Assembly: GCA_900291925.1 (NCBI GenBank)
Contig: UWYS01000004.1
Span: 1-64,000, forward strand
Length of the DNA: 64,000 nucleotides
From: Thecaphora thlaspeos
Taxonomy: Eukaryota > Basidiomycota > Ustilaginomycetes > Urocystidales > Glomosporiaceae
Direction: 5' to 3'
Positions 33,821 to 45,900 of the stretch are shown here, one piece after another. Position 1 is the first letter of the stretch, and every line of letters begins with the position of its first letter. The position numbers and the translations under genes were made by a program. The notes under the pieces were generated by a model. The model saw only the letters and a list, made by a program, of their open reading frames with translations, did not search any database and was not told the origin of the DNA.

Positions 33821-36800
33821 CTACTTCTCATCATCGTCCGTATCCGGCTCCCTCTCGCCTCCGTAGCTGAGCCAGTTTGTCAAGCGCAGTCTCCTCCTTT
33901 CCTCCTGCGCCTTTTTCTCGTTTCTCGTCATCTTCTTCTTGCCCTTTTTCGCCTTGAACTTGGACATGTCGGCGCTCTGACCTTCGTTGTCGCTTCCGGC
34001 CGGCGTCGCAGCCGCCGACGAGACGGGCGTTCCGGCTTTCGAGTTGAGACGAGACGCCACCGCCGATCCGGGTAGCGGCGTGGAGGGGACCGAGATGCCA
34101 GGCGTCGAGGCGGCCGCGTCGTCCAGGAACGCATCTTCCGCCAGGTCCGTACGGTGTTTCGAGGTGATTCGTCCGCCTTCGACGTTCCAGATCTCCGGGC
34201 ACAGCGCACCGACAAACTCCATGTTGTGCGAGATGATCACCACCGCTCCGGCCCAGTCGCGGATGGCCGTCGCTAGACCGCCAAGGGCGTCGCGATCGAG
34301 GTAGTTTGTCGGCTCATCGAGAACCAACACCTGCGGGTTGTTCCACATCGCTGCAGCCAGCACCACCTTGACCTTCTGCCCACCGCTGTAGCCTCCTACG
34401 GCGTGGTGCTGCGCAATCTCGCCCTGCAGACCGACGGCCTCGAGGTGCTGTCGGATCAGCTTGACCGACATCTCGCGCGATCCCGCCCCTTCGCGCGACG
34501 CCTCAAAGTCGTCAAACTGCTGTACCATCTTGTCGAAGCCCAGCTCGAGCAGTCGTTCGCGCGGGATCCAAGTGTTGTGCCGGTGCTCCAGCCCGCGCCA
34601 CTTGATCTCGTACTGGTACGACTTCTTGAGCTTCTGCCGTCCCACGATGAACTCGACGCGCCGCTGTTCGCCCGTCGTCGACCTGATCGGTGTCTCCATC
34701 TGCGCCTGCTCCTCGGCCGACATCTTGCGCGAAGCCTTCTCCGTCACCTCGCGATCGTGGCCGTCCTGGTAGCGCCACGCGATGTACTCGCACGCCGTCT
34801 TCTCCAGGTGCTGCTCGAGGTGGTGGAAGGCGTGCTGCGCCATCATGGCGATGCGCAGGTTCGGGTGCTTCTCCACCTTGCCCTCCTGCGGCACCGTCTC
34901 GCCCGTGAGCAGCTTGATCAGCGTCGACTTGCCCGCGCCGTTGGGCCCCAGCACGCCGACGCGGCTGCTCAGCGAGATGGCGCACGACGTGTCGACCAGC
35001 GACGGCTTCGCCATCCCCGGGTAGGTAAAGGTGCAGTTCGACATCTTGAGGATGGTGCGCGTGTTGGAGCGCACGCCCATCAGGCTGCCCGGCGGCGGGA
35101 ACGAGAACTTGACCGTGCTCGAGCCGAGCGAGTAGTACGACTTGGCCTCGGGCTTCGTCGCGACAAAGTCGCTCAGGTTGCCCTTGTAGTAGCGCAGCTT
35201 CTTCTTCTCGTAGTGAATGATGTCGGTGCAGATGTTGTCGAGGAAGCCGCTGTCGTGCGAGACGGTGACCACCGTGATTTGGTCGTTGGACACGAGGAAG
35301 TTCTCCAGCCAGGCGACCGACCCGACGTCGAGGTGGTTGGTCGGCTCGTCGAGCAGGTAGACGACGGCGTCCGAGAGCATCGCGCGCGCCAGCTCCAGCT
35401 TCATCTTCCAGCCGCCCGAGAGCGAGGCGACCGGGTTCTGCTGCTTCTCGTCGTCGAAGCCCACCTCGCGCAGCCGGTCAGCCACCTCGGCGCGCGACTT
35501 GCCGACGAGCTTCTTGTCGTTGGCGATGAAGTCGATGATCGGCGTCGAGCCGTCCTCGCCCTGCAGGCTGTGCTCGACCATGATGGTGCGCACCTGGTCC
35601 TGGCTCGGGTACCCCTCCACCTTGCCGTCGCGCATCGCCTTGAGCAGCGTCGACTTACCGCTGCCGTTGGCCGCGACGACGCCGTAGCGGTGGCCGCGGT
35701 GGAGCTTGAGCGTGGTGTGGTTGAGCAGCAGCAGGCCGCCGTAGGCGAGCGAGAACTCGGTCTTGCAGAGGCACTCGCCCGCCGCGTCCTCCTCCTCCTC
35801 CTCGGGCTGGCCAAAGCGGGCCTTGTCGAGCTCCGTGTAGACCTTGCGCAGCTCGTCGGTGGCCGCCTTGGCCGCCTCGTCCGAGGCGCACACGCAGCGG
35901 AAGTAGGGGAGCACGTAAACGTCGTCCCACGCCGAGGCCTGTACGACGCGCTTGTCGGCGAGGCGGACGACGAGCTTGGCGACGTAGTCAAGCCCGACGA
36001 GCGCCCACTTGTCGCTCTGGACGTTGGCGTGCTGCTCGTCGACGTGCGGCTGGACGGCGGCCAGGATGGCGTCGAGCGCGGCGTCCTTGGCCTGGCCGAA
36101 GACTTTCTTGGGGTCGACCGTCTGGGCGCCCTCGCCGACGGCCTCGGTGGCGGCGCGGAGCGTGTCCATGGCGCTCTTGGCGTGGTCGCGGACCTCGGGG
36201 AAGCTCGCGCCCTTTTCGATGCGTTCGACGCCGGGCGTGAGCGTAGGGAGGAAGCGGCTCGCCTCGTGCGGGTCGCGCACCAGCTTGCAGAGGTTGTCTA
36301 CGACGACGACCGTCTGACGCTGGACGTTTTGGCTACGCTCGTTGAGGGCGCGCTCGAGCAGGGGTACCATGACGGCGAGCGCCGGGCCTGTGACCTCGGC
36401 GACGAACGTCGTGCCGCTGAGCTTCTTGATGCACTCGGGGACCGAGTCCGGGCGCGCCATGCATCCGACGAGGTCCGGGATGAAGGGCCTGATGTCGTTG
36501 TTGTCGAGGCAGGCCTCGCAGACCTTTGTCGTCGTCTTGAAGGCCTGCTTTGCAACCTCGGCCTTTGTCTCGTGCATGGCGTGGGTGAGGTGCGGGATGA
36601 GGTCGACGAGCTGCTCGCCGACCTGTTCGCTGGCCGAGTTGGCGAGGCGGCCGAGGAGCTTGAGGGCGCCGATCTTGGCCTGCCACTTTGCGCTGCCCGA
36701 GTCGAGAACGGCATAGAGGGCCTCGAGGAACTCGGGGGCGGCCTCGGCGGGAAAGAGGGCGAAGAGGGACGAGGCGGCCGACTCGGCGGCCTCGCGGACG

Positions 36801-37144
36801 ACGTCGCCCTTGTCGGCGTAGAGGTCGAGGATGGCAGGGAGCGTGGCGAGGAGCCAGGGCTCGGCGCCGAGCGGCGAGAGGGCATTTTTCCCGCCGCACT
36901 TGACAAAGATGGCGTCGAGGCCGATCGCGGCGGCCTCGCGCTCGTAGCCGCTCTTCTTGTTCTTGGAGGCCCTTACGAGCGAGTCGAGGATCTTGTCGGT
37001 CTCCAGGCGGCGGAGGCCGACGTGGTTGACGTGGTTGCAAATCTGCTCTGCGGCGAGGTGGCACTCTTTGGGCGAGAGCGCGGCGAGAAGGGCCTTGACG
37101 AGGTCGGCGGCCAAGGCGCCGTTTGTCGGGGCTGCGGTGGACAT
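33821..37144 (-). CDS. TEF3: Translation elongation factor 3 (eEF3)
   Basis: Fungal-specific cytosolic ATPase that promotes release of deacylated tRNA from the ribosomal E-site during elongation. The predicted protein is 1,107 residues, intronless and full length (yeast eEF3 is about 1,044). HEAT repeats fill about residues 1-320, then a helical bundle. The first ABC cassette has Walker A GVVAANGSGKSTLLKAM (about 485), signature LSGGWKMKLELARAM and Walker B VVYLLDEPTNHLD. The second has GVLGPNGAGKSTLIKLL (about 728), signature YSGGQKVKVVLAAAM and VLVLDEPTNYLDRD. A chromodomain-like insertion (YQYEIKWRGLEHRHNTWIP) sits inside the second cassette, as in all eEF3. The C-terminal tail is Lys/Arg-rich (KFKAKKGKKKMTRNEKK), as expected for ribosome binding. 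All catalytic motifs are intact. Strong codon bias opens a 930-codon frame on the opposite strand that is not a gene. Confidence 0.98.
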   Translation of the reverse strand: MSTAAPTNGALAADLVKALLAALSPKECHLAAEQICNHVNHVGLRRLETDKILDSLVRASKNKKSGYEREAAAIGLDAIFVKCGGKNALSPLGAEPWLLATLPAILDLYADKGDVVREAAESAASSLFALFPAEAAPEFLEALYAVLDSGSAKWQAKIGALKLLGRLANSASEQVGEQLVDLIPHLTHAMHETKAEVAKQAFKTTTKVCEACLDNNDIRPFIPDLVGCMARPDSVPECIKKLSGTTFVAEVTGPALAVMVPLLERALNERSQNVQRQTVVVVDNLCKLVRDPHEASRFLPTLTPGVERIEKGASFPEVRDHAKSAMDTLRAATEAVGEGAQTVDPKKVFGQAKDAALDAILAAVQPHVDEQHANVQSDKWALVGLDYVAKLVVRLADKRVVQASAWDDVYVLPYFRCVCASDEAAKAATDELRKVYTELDKARFGQPEEEEEDAAGECLCKTEFSLAYGGLLLLNHTTLKLHRGHRYGVVAANGSGKSTLLKAMRDGKVEGYPSQDQVRTIMVEHSLQGEDGSTPIIDFIANDKKLVGKSRAEVADRLREVGFDDEKQQNPVASLSGGWKMKLELARAMLSDAVVYLLDEPTNHLDVGSVAWLENFLVSNDQITVVTVSHDSGFLDNICTDIIHYEKKKLRYYKGNLSDFVATKPEAKSYYSLGSSTVKFSFPPPGSLMGVRSNTRTILKMSNCTFTYPGMAKPSLVDTSCAISLSSRVGVLGPNGAGKSTLIKLLTGETVPQEGKVEKHPNLRIAMMAQHAFHHLEQHLEKTACEYIAWRYQDGHDREVTEKASRKMSAEEQAQMETPIRSTTGEQRRVEFIVGRQKLKKSYQYEIKWRGLEHRHNTWIPRERLLELGFDKMVQQFDDFEASREGAGSREMSVKLIRQHLEAVGLQGEIAQHHAVGGYSGGQKVKVVLAAAMWNNPQVLVLDEPTNYLDRDALGGLATAIRDWAGAVVIISHNMEFVGALCPEIWNVEGGRITSKHRTDLAEDAFLDDAAASTPGISVPSTPLPGSAVASRLNSKAGTPVSSAAATPAGSDNEGQSADMSKFKAKKGKKKMTRNEKKAQEERRRLRLTNWLSYGGEREPDTDDDEK

Positions 37145-38120
37145 GGTGGGCGGCGTCGAGAGGAGTTGGGAGCTGAAGAGGGGGTCCTAGTCTAGGTGGT
37201 GGGCAAGCGGAGGGCGACGGGCAAGAAGACCAAGGTAGGAATACACTCGAGAGGAGAAGAGGGAGAGAGAGAGAGAAAGCCGATGGAAGGAGCTGGAGCG
37301 ACGACGTGGGGACGGCAAAGAGGCTGCGAGAGGGACGCTGAGGGTCCTTTCTGGGGGGTGGAGGGTTTGAGTGGTGGTGTGTGTGGACTGGAACAGGTGG
37401 ATGGCCTCTGGTCGCTCGATGGAAGTTCTTGAGCAAGACAGCAACAGACGGGTCACGACCGGACAAGAAAGGGCGACGGGACGAGGAGAGTGAGGGGTGG
37501 TATACGGTACGAGCTGACTCGACCTGGTGAAGGGAAGGGAGGCGGGGATGAGTGTGTGATGGCCGGTGGTGGTGGTTTGGTGGCAAGGCTGTCGAGGGCC
37601 GGGGGCGAGGCAAAGGATGGCGCGCAGCAGGGCCTTGCCGGGCCGATCGACGCCTCTCGCCTCTCGCCTCTCGCCTGGTGCTGGCGCTCGAGAAAGGGAC
37701 TGCAGCCAGCGTTGAGGGCGTTGGTTGCTTCTTGAAAGTCGAAATTGTTCTCTCCCTTTGCCCAGCACAGCCAAATCCTGAGCGGCCCTTGTATCTCGCT
37801 CCTAATGAAAAAGTTGGCCCGTGCCCGTGCCCGTGCCCGTGCCAGCGCCAACGCCTCACCCTTTCACACGTCGTGCCCCAGCAGCCGGCCGACAGGTTCC
37901 TCCCGCGCGTCGCCTCATGTCGTCCTCCTTCCTGTCTCTGACCGAGGGGGGTCATGGCCAGCTCCTACCCTCACAGGCTATGCCAACAGGCAGCGATACA
38001 ACATACCATCGCCGCAGAACACTCGCATCGCAGGCTCAACAGCAAAGCCGCTTTGTCTCTCATGATGAAGCGACGATGGTCTTTTCCACGGCTCGGCTGC
38101 GCCCCGTCCAACGCTCTTCC
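37145..38120. other. Spacer between eEF3 and the HECT_2 gene
   Basis: About 1 kb holds the eEF3 promoter and long pyrimidine-rich leader (minus strand) and, at its right, the 3' flank of the next minus-strand gene. Minus-strand frames here (for example 37187-37774) are Ser/Pro/Arg-rich leader sequence with no motif. A short GTGCCC repeat lies near 37820-37845. Confidence 0.5.
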
Positions 38121-41100
38121 TCACCAAGCGCCCGCATCTCCTGTCCTCGCCAACCATGTCACGTCCCATCCACCCCCAAACTTCCTCCGACTCTCAGGGT
38201 ACGCTGCATTGGCTTGCTTCAATATCTTTACTACCTTTTCACACCTCGCTCTCGATAGTGCGATCCTCTCTTCACCTTGCTCTCTCCTCTGTCGGTGCGA
38301 TGCGATGGGGAACAGTTGAAAGAGGCACTTCGTAGCTTCCGTCCCTGTCTCGCTTGACGAGAGGTGGTCGGAAAACACTCGAAAAGATGGTTGGAATAGC
38401 CAGATCTGGTTGGCGCTCGTTCGACCGAAGAGCAAGAGGGAGGGGGGGACGGATATAATCAGAATGCAAACAACTACAGCTCCAGGACGCCGAGTAATGA
38501 CAAACGAGGTCAACTTACCAAGACCCTCTCCGTCCCCGTCTCTTCCTCCGTCACCACAAAGTGGTATACAGCATGAGCTCTAGAGACCTCTACCATCTGC
38601 GCCGACATCAGATACGCCAACACGTTGCCCTCTGACGGTGTACAGATGGAGTGCTTCAACAGTTTCATCGTACCCTCTCCTCTTTCCCCCTTGGTCTCAG
38701 CAGGAGCAAAGTGTAGACCGATGACGTCCCTACAGACCTTGCAGCGTATCGGTGTCGTCTCCTGCAGAAAAAGGATGTACGACGAAAATAAAATCAAATA
38801 AATAAATAAAAGGATCCAGGTAAGCGATGCGATGTTCTCTACGATAGTGACCCATCCCCTCCTTGATCTATGGACGGGGAGAGTGTTTCTGTCAAGAATA
38901 GAGACCCGTCCAAACCCTGGATCCAGAGGTTGGAACTCAGATTTGGAGGCATCGATCTAGGACGCATTGTATCAATCGAAGGAGAACTCGAACCGGTCAG
39001 ACGACGGCACCGTCCCTCGGACGGGGCCAAGGTCGCCGAGAAAAGGGGGAGGGCTCGGATCCTGCCTACTTTCCAAGAATAGCGGCGGTTCACAATCACC
39101 TTCTCACCTCCCACTCTTTCGACCTCGTCGCCGCAAGGGACTGCAACGCGCCGTCTTCCGCTTCGCGCCGGTAGGATGGGTAGGCGTCGACTTTCTATTG
39201 GTCCGTGGCGGGGTTCTGGAAGAGAAGGGCAAGACAGTGAGGATGAGGGTGAAGAGGAGGCCAAGCCGAGGCTTACCGTTTGCGTCGTCTGACCGTCCAG
39301 AGTCCACTCCATCGCGCCCTTCACGGCGACACGTGCAGGCACGAGGAGATAAAGGTCCGCCACCCACACCTCTTCGCTCGGGATGGGCCTGCCCTCCTCC
39401 AACCCCTGCTTGCCGCGCGCTACGCTCTCGTTGAGCTCTTGATCGCCATGACACATCCACGCATCCACCAGCTCCTCCCAGTGCTGCGACGGTAGAGCCC
39501 GATACCGCGTTGTGGCGCGCAAGTCCGCTACGGGCGTCTTGCAGCCGGCGCAGTGGAGCGCCGTGGGTCGGTGACGGGAGAGCGAGTCCGAGGAAAGGGG
39601 AAACTCGACGGGCTCAGAGGAGGCGTGGCGGTGCGTCGGTGCGGAGCCCCGGCCTTGACGTGCGGAGCAGGCCTGCATCGTGAGGCGGAAGGAGAAATGG
39701 TCGGCACTGAATTGGGCCGTGCCCCTTTGCGCAGGCACCTGGAGGCCGGTGAGCCGGACGGATACGGTCGAACCCGAAGGAGCACGCGTCATTTGCAGTG
39801 TCGAGTCGAGGCGGTCGTCGCCGTTCGTGTCTGTGACGTGGGCGACGATGACTTTGTAGTCGATCCGAGAGGATGCTAGAGATCCCGTGTCGCCGTCGCC
39901 GCCGCTCCCGCCGCTGCTGCTTCCGTCGACCGAAACCATCGCATTGATGGCGCTGAGGTTGCTCTGACTCTCGAGGACGTATCGCAATCCTGGAGAGGGA
40001 CAGACAGGCTCGACTCGATCAGCCCCTGCTGCTATGGCCATACTTGACGTCCCGCCGCCGCCGCCGCCCGCGATCCGATGGCCAGCTGACGGTGATGATG
40101 AAGACGACGACGACAACGAAGGCGACTCACAGGGTGATGAGGTCTCGAGCATGGAGGAGGACGCCTTGCTGGTGTTGCGCGTCGCCTCAACGCCGTCACC
40201 TGGACCTGCTGGCGCGATCTCGTCCGACGATACGACCCCGTCCTGAAGAGGCGGCCGAGGGATGCGTTGGGCGGTCAGTTCATTAGACGCTAGCGCGCAG
40301 AGATCAGGCTGAGATGCTCGCCGCGGCTCCCTACCGGCCTGACGCACCGTCCTGACGGCGTCCTGGCCGGCCATGCGCGACTGTCCCTGGCTATTGAGCA
40401 GCTGGAAGAGCGCATCGTCCTGGTCGCCGTCATGGCCAAAGCAGCCGCCGTCCTCGCCGCCGTCGAGGGCGCTGGACACCGTCAGATAGCTCGCCTTACG
40501 CGTCGTCCTTGACCTCATCGTCGTCCTCTGCTCGCCCATGCTCATGTCCTGTGCGCGACGGACCGAATCGAGCAGCTTGTTCAGCGAGGCTTGGTCGCGG
40601 ACGCGCTCCTGGCCTTCGCCGTTGCTCCACCGTATGGCGGCAGATCGAGGTTGATGGTCAGTCGCGGCCGTTGCGGTCATCGCCTCGCGCTCCTTGCCCT
40701 TGCCCTTGGAATCAGGGGTGGTGGCGGTGGCGGCAGCGGCAAACGAGTTACGCTTGAGCGAGTTGGCCAAGTTGGAGATGGAAAACTTGCGTCCCAGCTG
40801 AGCCGCAGCCGAGAGGCGGCGATGGGACTTGACGTTCGTCTCGACGCCGAGGTGGACGCGCGACGATGTCGCCACGGTCGAGGCGGTCGGGTCGGACGCC
40901 TTGCGCATGCGGATCGACGGTTGAGCGGCGCGCTGGTCCTCGAGCCGCGGCGTGGCGGCCGCCAGCTTGTCCATCATCCGCTGCAAGCTGGCGTCCCGCA
41001 GCTCCTCCGGGCCGAGCGCGGAGCGCTGGTCGACGAATTGCGGGACCGCCGCGTAAAGCCGCTCGATCGAGTGCTGTACCATCAGCAGGTCCTGCGGCGT

Positions 41101-42570
41101 GCGCGCGTCGTAGGCGGCCGTCTGCGCCCGCAGCGTCGCCGACAACGTCTGCTTCTTGATCATGGCCTGCTGCTGCTCCTGCTGCTCTCGCAGCTCCAGA
41201 GGATCCTTCTCGGCGAGCGGAGCCTTTTTCTCGTCGTTCGCGCCGAGGTGCGCGAGAAGCCCGTCTTCGTCAGTGTAGCCGGGCAGCGAAGAGACTCTTT
41301 GGTGGCCCGCCTCCTTGGCTGTCGACATTGGTGGTCCCCCTTCCTCCACCTTGTGATGACCATTGTCCTGGCCTTGAATGTCGTGTGCCTCGAGTGAACC
41401 GCAGCCGTACGAGGGGGGCAGCGAGCAGTCCGACCACACCGAGGTCCTCTGCGTGTTCCGGAGCGACAGCGATACCGAGGAGCGCGCCAGCGTCGCGTGG
41501 CCTAAGCCCATCGATCCCGCCGAGGCCCTCTTGGGATGCATCGAGACCGAGGCGGCGCTATGAACAAGGCCAGGCTCTGGCACAGACGCCCTCGCTTCGC
41601 GGGCGACCATGTCGTTGACGGCGGTAGCACTACCGCTGAAGCCGTGGCCGTGACCGACGAGCGGGCTGTTGTGGCTCATGTGGCTGGTGTGGCTCAGGCT
41701 GGGTGCCCGGCCGCCGTGGGCGCCGAGCTGGGGCGATTCCTGCGGCTTGACCTGCGAGGCCCTCCGCTGCGCGACGAGCTCCTGCGTGATGTCCAGAAGC
41801 TCCGTCCGCTGCTGCCGCGCTTCCTCATCGCTGCCGACGGAGCCAGCCGTAGCAATAGCCGCCCCTGCATCGGCAAAGGGGCCCAAGGTCGACGTCCAGG
41901 CCGCCTGGTCCGACAGAGATGGTGATGGCAGCGGGCCGGGGATGAGCGAGCTGCCTTTTCCTGCTCCAGCGGTAGCGTCTCCCGCCTGCAGTGGGGACAG
42001 CTGTGGGTGGAGCCTGTTGAAGACGTCGGCCTTGGCCGTCTCGGCGAAGGGGTCGCGAGGCTCTTGGCGGCCGCTGTGAGAGGAACGCGCCGAGGCAAAC
42101 GAGGCACGGCGTAGCGCTGCGTCGGTCGACGACGAGGCCGAGCCCGGACGCCCGTGAGCGACAGGGTGGTGATGGTGACTGAGCGACGACTGCAACGGGA
42201 GCTGGCCGGTGCCTTCTACCTGTAGACCGGCGGTGGTCGAATGGCGAGCGCTGTCTTCCGATGATGGCGCGGCACTGGCTGCGGCTGCGATGGCTGCGAG
42301 TGCGAGGCCATATTGGTGTTCGAAGGGCAAAGGTAGGCCATCTTGGGGCTCATGTGTCGGGACAGAGGGGAGGAAAATGGCGTCAGGGGTGCGGAGGATG
42401 GTGGGCGAGGAGGGGACAAAGCCGAGAAGCGAGGCGTTGCCGTTGTGATTAGCCTGAGGCTGAGGCTGGAGGGACGACTGGGCTAAAGATGACGAGAGGC
42501 TGTCGCCGCGTGGATGGAGCGGTACGACACGGCTGGCGGGCGAGGATAGGGGGCGTTGCAGGGTGGCCAT
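38121..42570 (-). CDS. HECT-like E2-binding protein (UBE3D/Ipa1 family)
   Basis: Predicted ubiquitin E3-type protein of the HECT_2 family (human UBE3D, yeast Ipa1), which binds ubiquitin-conjugating enzymes and has been linked to mRNA 3'-end processing. Exons resolved: 42570-39277, 39194-39108, 38761-38519 and 38405-38121; the introns of 82 and 113 bases fit phase and GT-AG rules. One or more small exons between 39107 and 38762 are not resolved. HECT_2 signatures start near residue 900: LRYVLESQSNLSAINAMVSV, then LHCAGCKTPVADL and LPSQHWEELVDAWMCH, then IRCKVCRDVIG and TMKLLKHSI in exon 38761-38519, and IWLFQPS in the last exon. The Cys pairs are the expected zinc ligands. About 850 residues of disordered Ser/Ala/His-rich sequence precede the domain, far longer than usual. 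An upstream in-frame ATG at 42714 would add a hydrophobic stretch and looks less likely. Confidence 0.8.
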
Positions 42571-42991
42571 GGCGGCCGAGTCGGTCGAGGCGGCGGTGGT
42601 GGTGGTGATGAGCAAAGTGACGGCAAACAGACCAGCCAGCAGGGATCCGTGCGTCTTTTCGGCGTCACGTGCCCGTGGCAGGCTGGCCCGTGCAACGCCC
42701 AAGCCACGCCGCAAAGAGGCATTTCAAAAAAGACGTACGTCCTATTCATCATCAGACGCTGGAAACAGAGCTAGCGTAGTTGTAGTTAGCTGACTAAACA
42801 AATCTTCTACATTTCTACTTTTCTCCCAGCGCTCGAGTGTGGCACGGGATTGTAGAAAGGGTGCGCGACTGGGAAAGCGTCGCCTTCTTCCCTCTCGCAC
42901 CACGCTACTCCTCTCGTCTTCTGTGTACGAACATGGCATGTTCTTGGTTGATATGTGCACCGCAGCGCAACGCCGCGCCGTCCTCTTAGCG
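42571..42991. other. Spacer between TRS120 and the HECT_2 gene
   Basis: 421 bases between two head-to-tail minus-strand genes: the 3' end of the Trs120 gene and the promoter of the HECT_2 gene. No separate feature is seen. Confidence 0.5.
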
Positions 42992-45900
42992 CTACACCAC
43001 AACGATCTCTACCGGCTTCCTACTGACATATTCTACCCTGTCCCTCCCCCCCCGCTCCGCCTTGCTTTCCTCCTCTTGAACACAGATCAAAAAGCTAAAT
43101 ATGCCCCTTGATAGGAACACCACTTCTTTCTCTATCTTTGTCGTGCCGCTTTCCGTGTCGTTTGGCGTCGCAAGAACGGGGACGACGGTAGAAGCGGAAG
43201 AGGGCGGACGAGATGAAGGCAGGAGTGGAAAAGGTCGGACTTTCTCAACTTCGTTGCCTTGCGTCCATATGATCGAAGAGGATAGTAAGGTGGCATGGCG
43301 GTCCCTCTCCGTCTGGTTCTTTCCATCCAGCGAGGTTGAGGGTATGGCGACTAGCTTGAGGTGTAGTTTGAGGGGACGAGTGGTGTCGTTCCAGATGGTC
43401 GTTTCGATCGTCGCGGGTTTCTCTACTTCCACCTCGTCTGACCATATCCCCTCTTCCACGGCGGAGGAGGAGGGCGAGGAAGGCGAACGTCGGAAGCGAC
43501 ATTCGACTCTTACGCCCTCCCTCTGCAACGCCATGACGTCTTCCTGTTGCAATACCTGATCCCTCAATCCCACCTCTCCCCCCCTCCCCGCCTCTCCCTC
43601 TCCCTCGCCCACGCTCCACTCCGCCTTGAAACGGTGCAAGAGTTCGCGTCTATACCAGAATCTCTTTCTCATCTCGCTCTCCTCCTCCGCAGACAGGACG
43701 AGTTTGGACACGATAAACTGTCGTCGACTCAGACTCGGGATCGGCTGCGTCGCCGCCGTATCCGCTAGCGAGAGACGCGGACACGGAAAGACGAAGCGAG
43801 ATGTCGCCATCGGTTTGATGCGTCGAGAGAGATGCAGTTGTCTCAGTCCGCCCGTGTTGAGTGAAAACTTGACCGTCGCCGGCTCGGTGTAGACGTTGCG
43901 CACGTCGAGCGAGAGCAAGCAGGAGCCATCCGCATCAGCGGCGATACTGGCTGCTACCAGCTTTGACTCGCCACCGTTGTCGTCTTCTTGCATCGTCCCA
44001 CTCTCGTCCGCGCGCGATGTCGTCGTCGTCGTCGTCGTCGTTGTCGGTGAGGCCTCCGGGCCCGCCGCTGCAGGGTCGGACATGGCGAGGCTCCGCGCCG
44101 TCAACCTCGCCGCCTCCTCTGCGTGTAGCGGTCGGATTTCGATCGCTCCACACTCCAATAGCGGCTGCACCGTGATGCTGAACGGCAGCGAGAGATGGCG
44201 TGCGAAGAAATTGTCGCCCGCGACGCCAGAGAGGCTAGCGTACTCGACACCGATCCGGCCGGCGGTGCAGTCGAGCTTACCGAGCACCTCGACGTACAGC
44301 GTCGTCGTGGCGCCCGGTGCGATGGAGAGGCGCTTCGTCGGGACGGCGGCCGCGGCTGCCGGGCCGGCCGAGACCAGCGCCGACGACGACATGGGGGCTG
44401 CGCTCGGTGCGCCTCTGGCCTGCTGGAAGACGGGTCGATGCAGCAGGTCCCACTCGATCTCGTGGGCGTCCGACGGCAGCAAGTCGCCCTCGGCCAACAC
44501 CTGCTTTGCCGTTTCGGAGAGGTTGTCGCTGAACGTCAGCCTGACGTACTCGACCGCCACCGCCTCGGACAAGTTTGTCACTCTAAGCCGAACCGTCCGG
44601 CGCTCGCCCTCAAACAGATGCAGCGTCCCGTGGCGGAGCGCGGCACACTTCGCCCGTAACATTGGCTGCGGCGGCGCGACCTTGCACTCGAGATAGCGCG
44701 GCTCCGGCGGCGGACGATGCGAGGCGGTACGGCGTTTTGCTGCCCCCGTTGTTGCCTCGGCGGCCGCCTTGGCAGCGGCGGCCAGAGCCTCGCCGTGTTT
44801 GATGACGGCCGGCCGGGCATCGAGCCCGACTTGCTTCATGCGCGTACGCCGGTCGTTGGCGTCGGCGGCGCGATGCTGCGCCTCGCGCTCGGCCTGTTGG
44901 TCAAAAATGGGCAGGAGGAACGTCTCCTCGATGCACCCCGCCAGGACGATCGAGAGGCCCTTGACCTTGAGCGTCCCGGCGCCCTTGGCAGTCCCGCTAA
45001 GCCGGACGGCGTGGAACGCGCTCGCCGGCATCACCGTCCGCACGGCCGCAGCGTCGAAGTCGACCCCGTCGACGATCAGCTTGACGCTCTCCAGCTCGAG
45101 GTCGATCGCGAACGGGTTCTGCAGCGTCGCCATCACCTCAAGCGGCTCGCCGGCCACCACGACGACGACGCTGTTCTTGTTGCTACCGCTGCTGCTGCTG
45201 CTGCTGCTGCCGCCGCCGCCGCCGGTCCCGCCACCAGCCGCAGGGTTCCAGAAGAACGGATTGTTGAGACCGGCCACGCCTTCCTGAGAAACTCCGTCGG
45301 CGACGGCGGTGGCTGCGAGCGGGGCCGATTCGAGCGCCTGAACCGACCTCTCGGCGGGCAGGCGATGGCCCTGGAGCGGGACGAACTGGAGGCTGCAGAG
45401 CGGCTCGGCGGGGCCCCAGTACCGCACCTGGAGGTCCTGGGCACCCTGCCACCGCGCGCTCGCCACCACCCTGGCCAGGCCGTCATGGACGCGCCACTGC
45501 TCCTCGGCCGACAGCATGCGGTGGAAGTCGCGCAGCAGCGTCGCGGCGAAGAAGGCCATCCCGATATTGTCGCCGAGCATCTCGGCCACGCCGATCGTGT
45601 CCTTGAGCAGCGCCGCCTGCTGCTCCGGCCAGCCGAATGCCGCCTCGGTCTCGAGATCGAGCCGGCTCAGCACGGCGTCGAGGGGCCGGGCCGCGGCCCC
45701 GACGCCGTTTCCTGACCACGAACCATCCGCATTGGCGGGGTTGGGCGAGGCATAGGCGCTCCGGAGACCTTCGCTGGCGCGCGATAGGATGTGGTAGGGC
45801 GGGGCATTCTTGAGCGGGTCAACTTCGACATTGATGCCGTACGTCTCGCACACCTGCATCGCCAGCACCAGGACCGCCTCAGGCCCGGCAGCCACCGCGT

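Noticed and set aside
34560..34640. Chromodomain in the eEF3 gene as evidence of a chromatin protein
   Set aside because: A chromodomain-like insertion inside the second ABC cassette is a normal part of every eEF3.
34403..37195. A 930-codon open frame on the plus strand
   Set aside because: It lies wholly opposite eEF3. High GC at third positions suppresses stops on the antisense strand; the product has no recognisable motif.
37187..37774. A 195-codon minus-strand frame just upstream of eEF3
   Set aside because: It is pyrimidine-rich leader sequence on the same strand as eEF3 (Ser/Pro/Arg/Leu-rich), overlapping other frames and lacking motifs.
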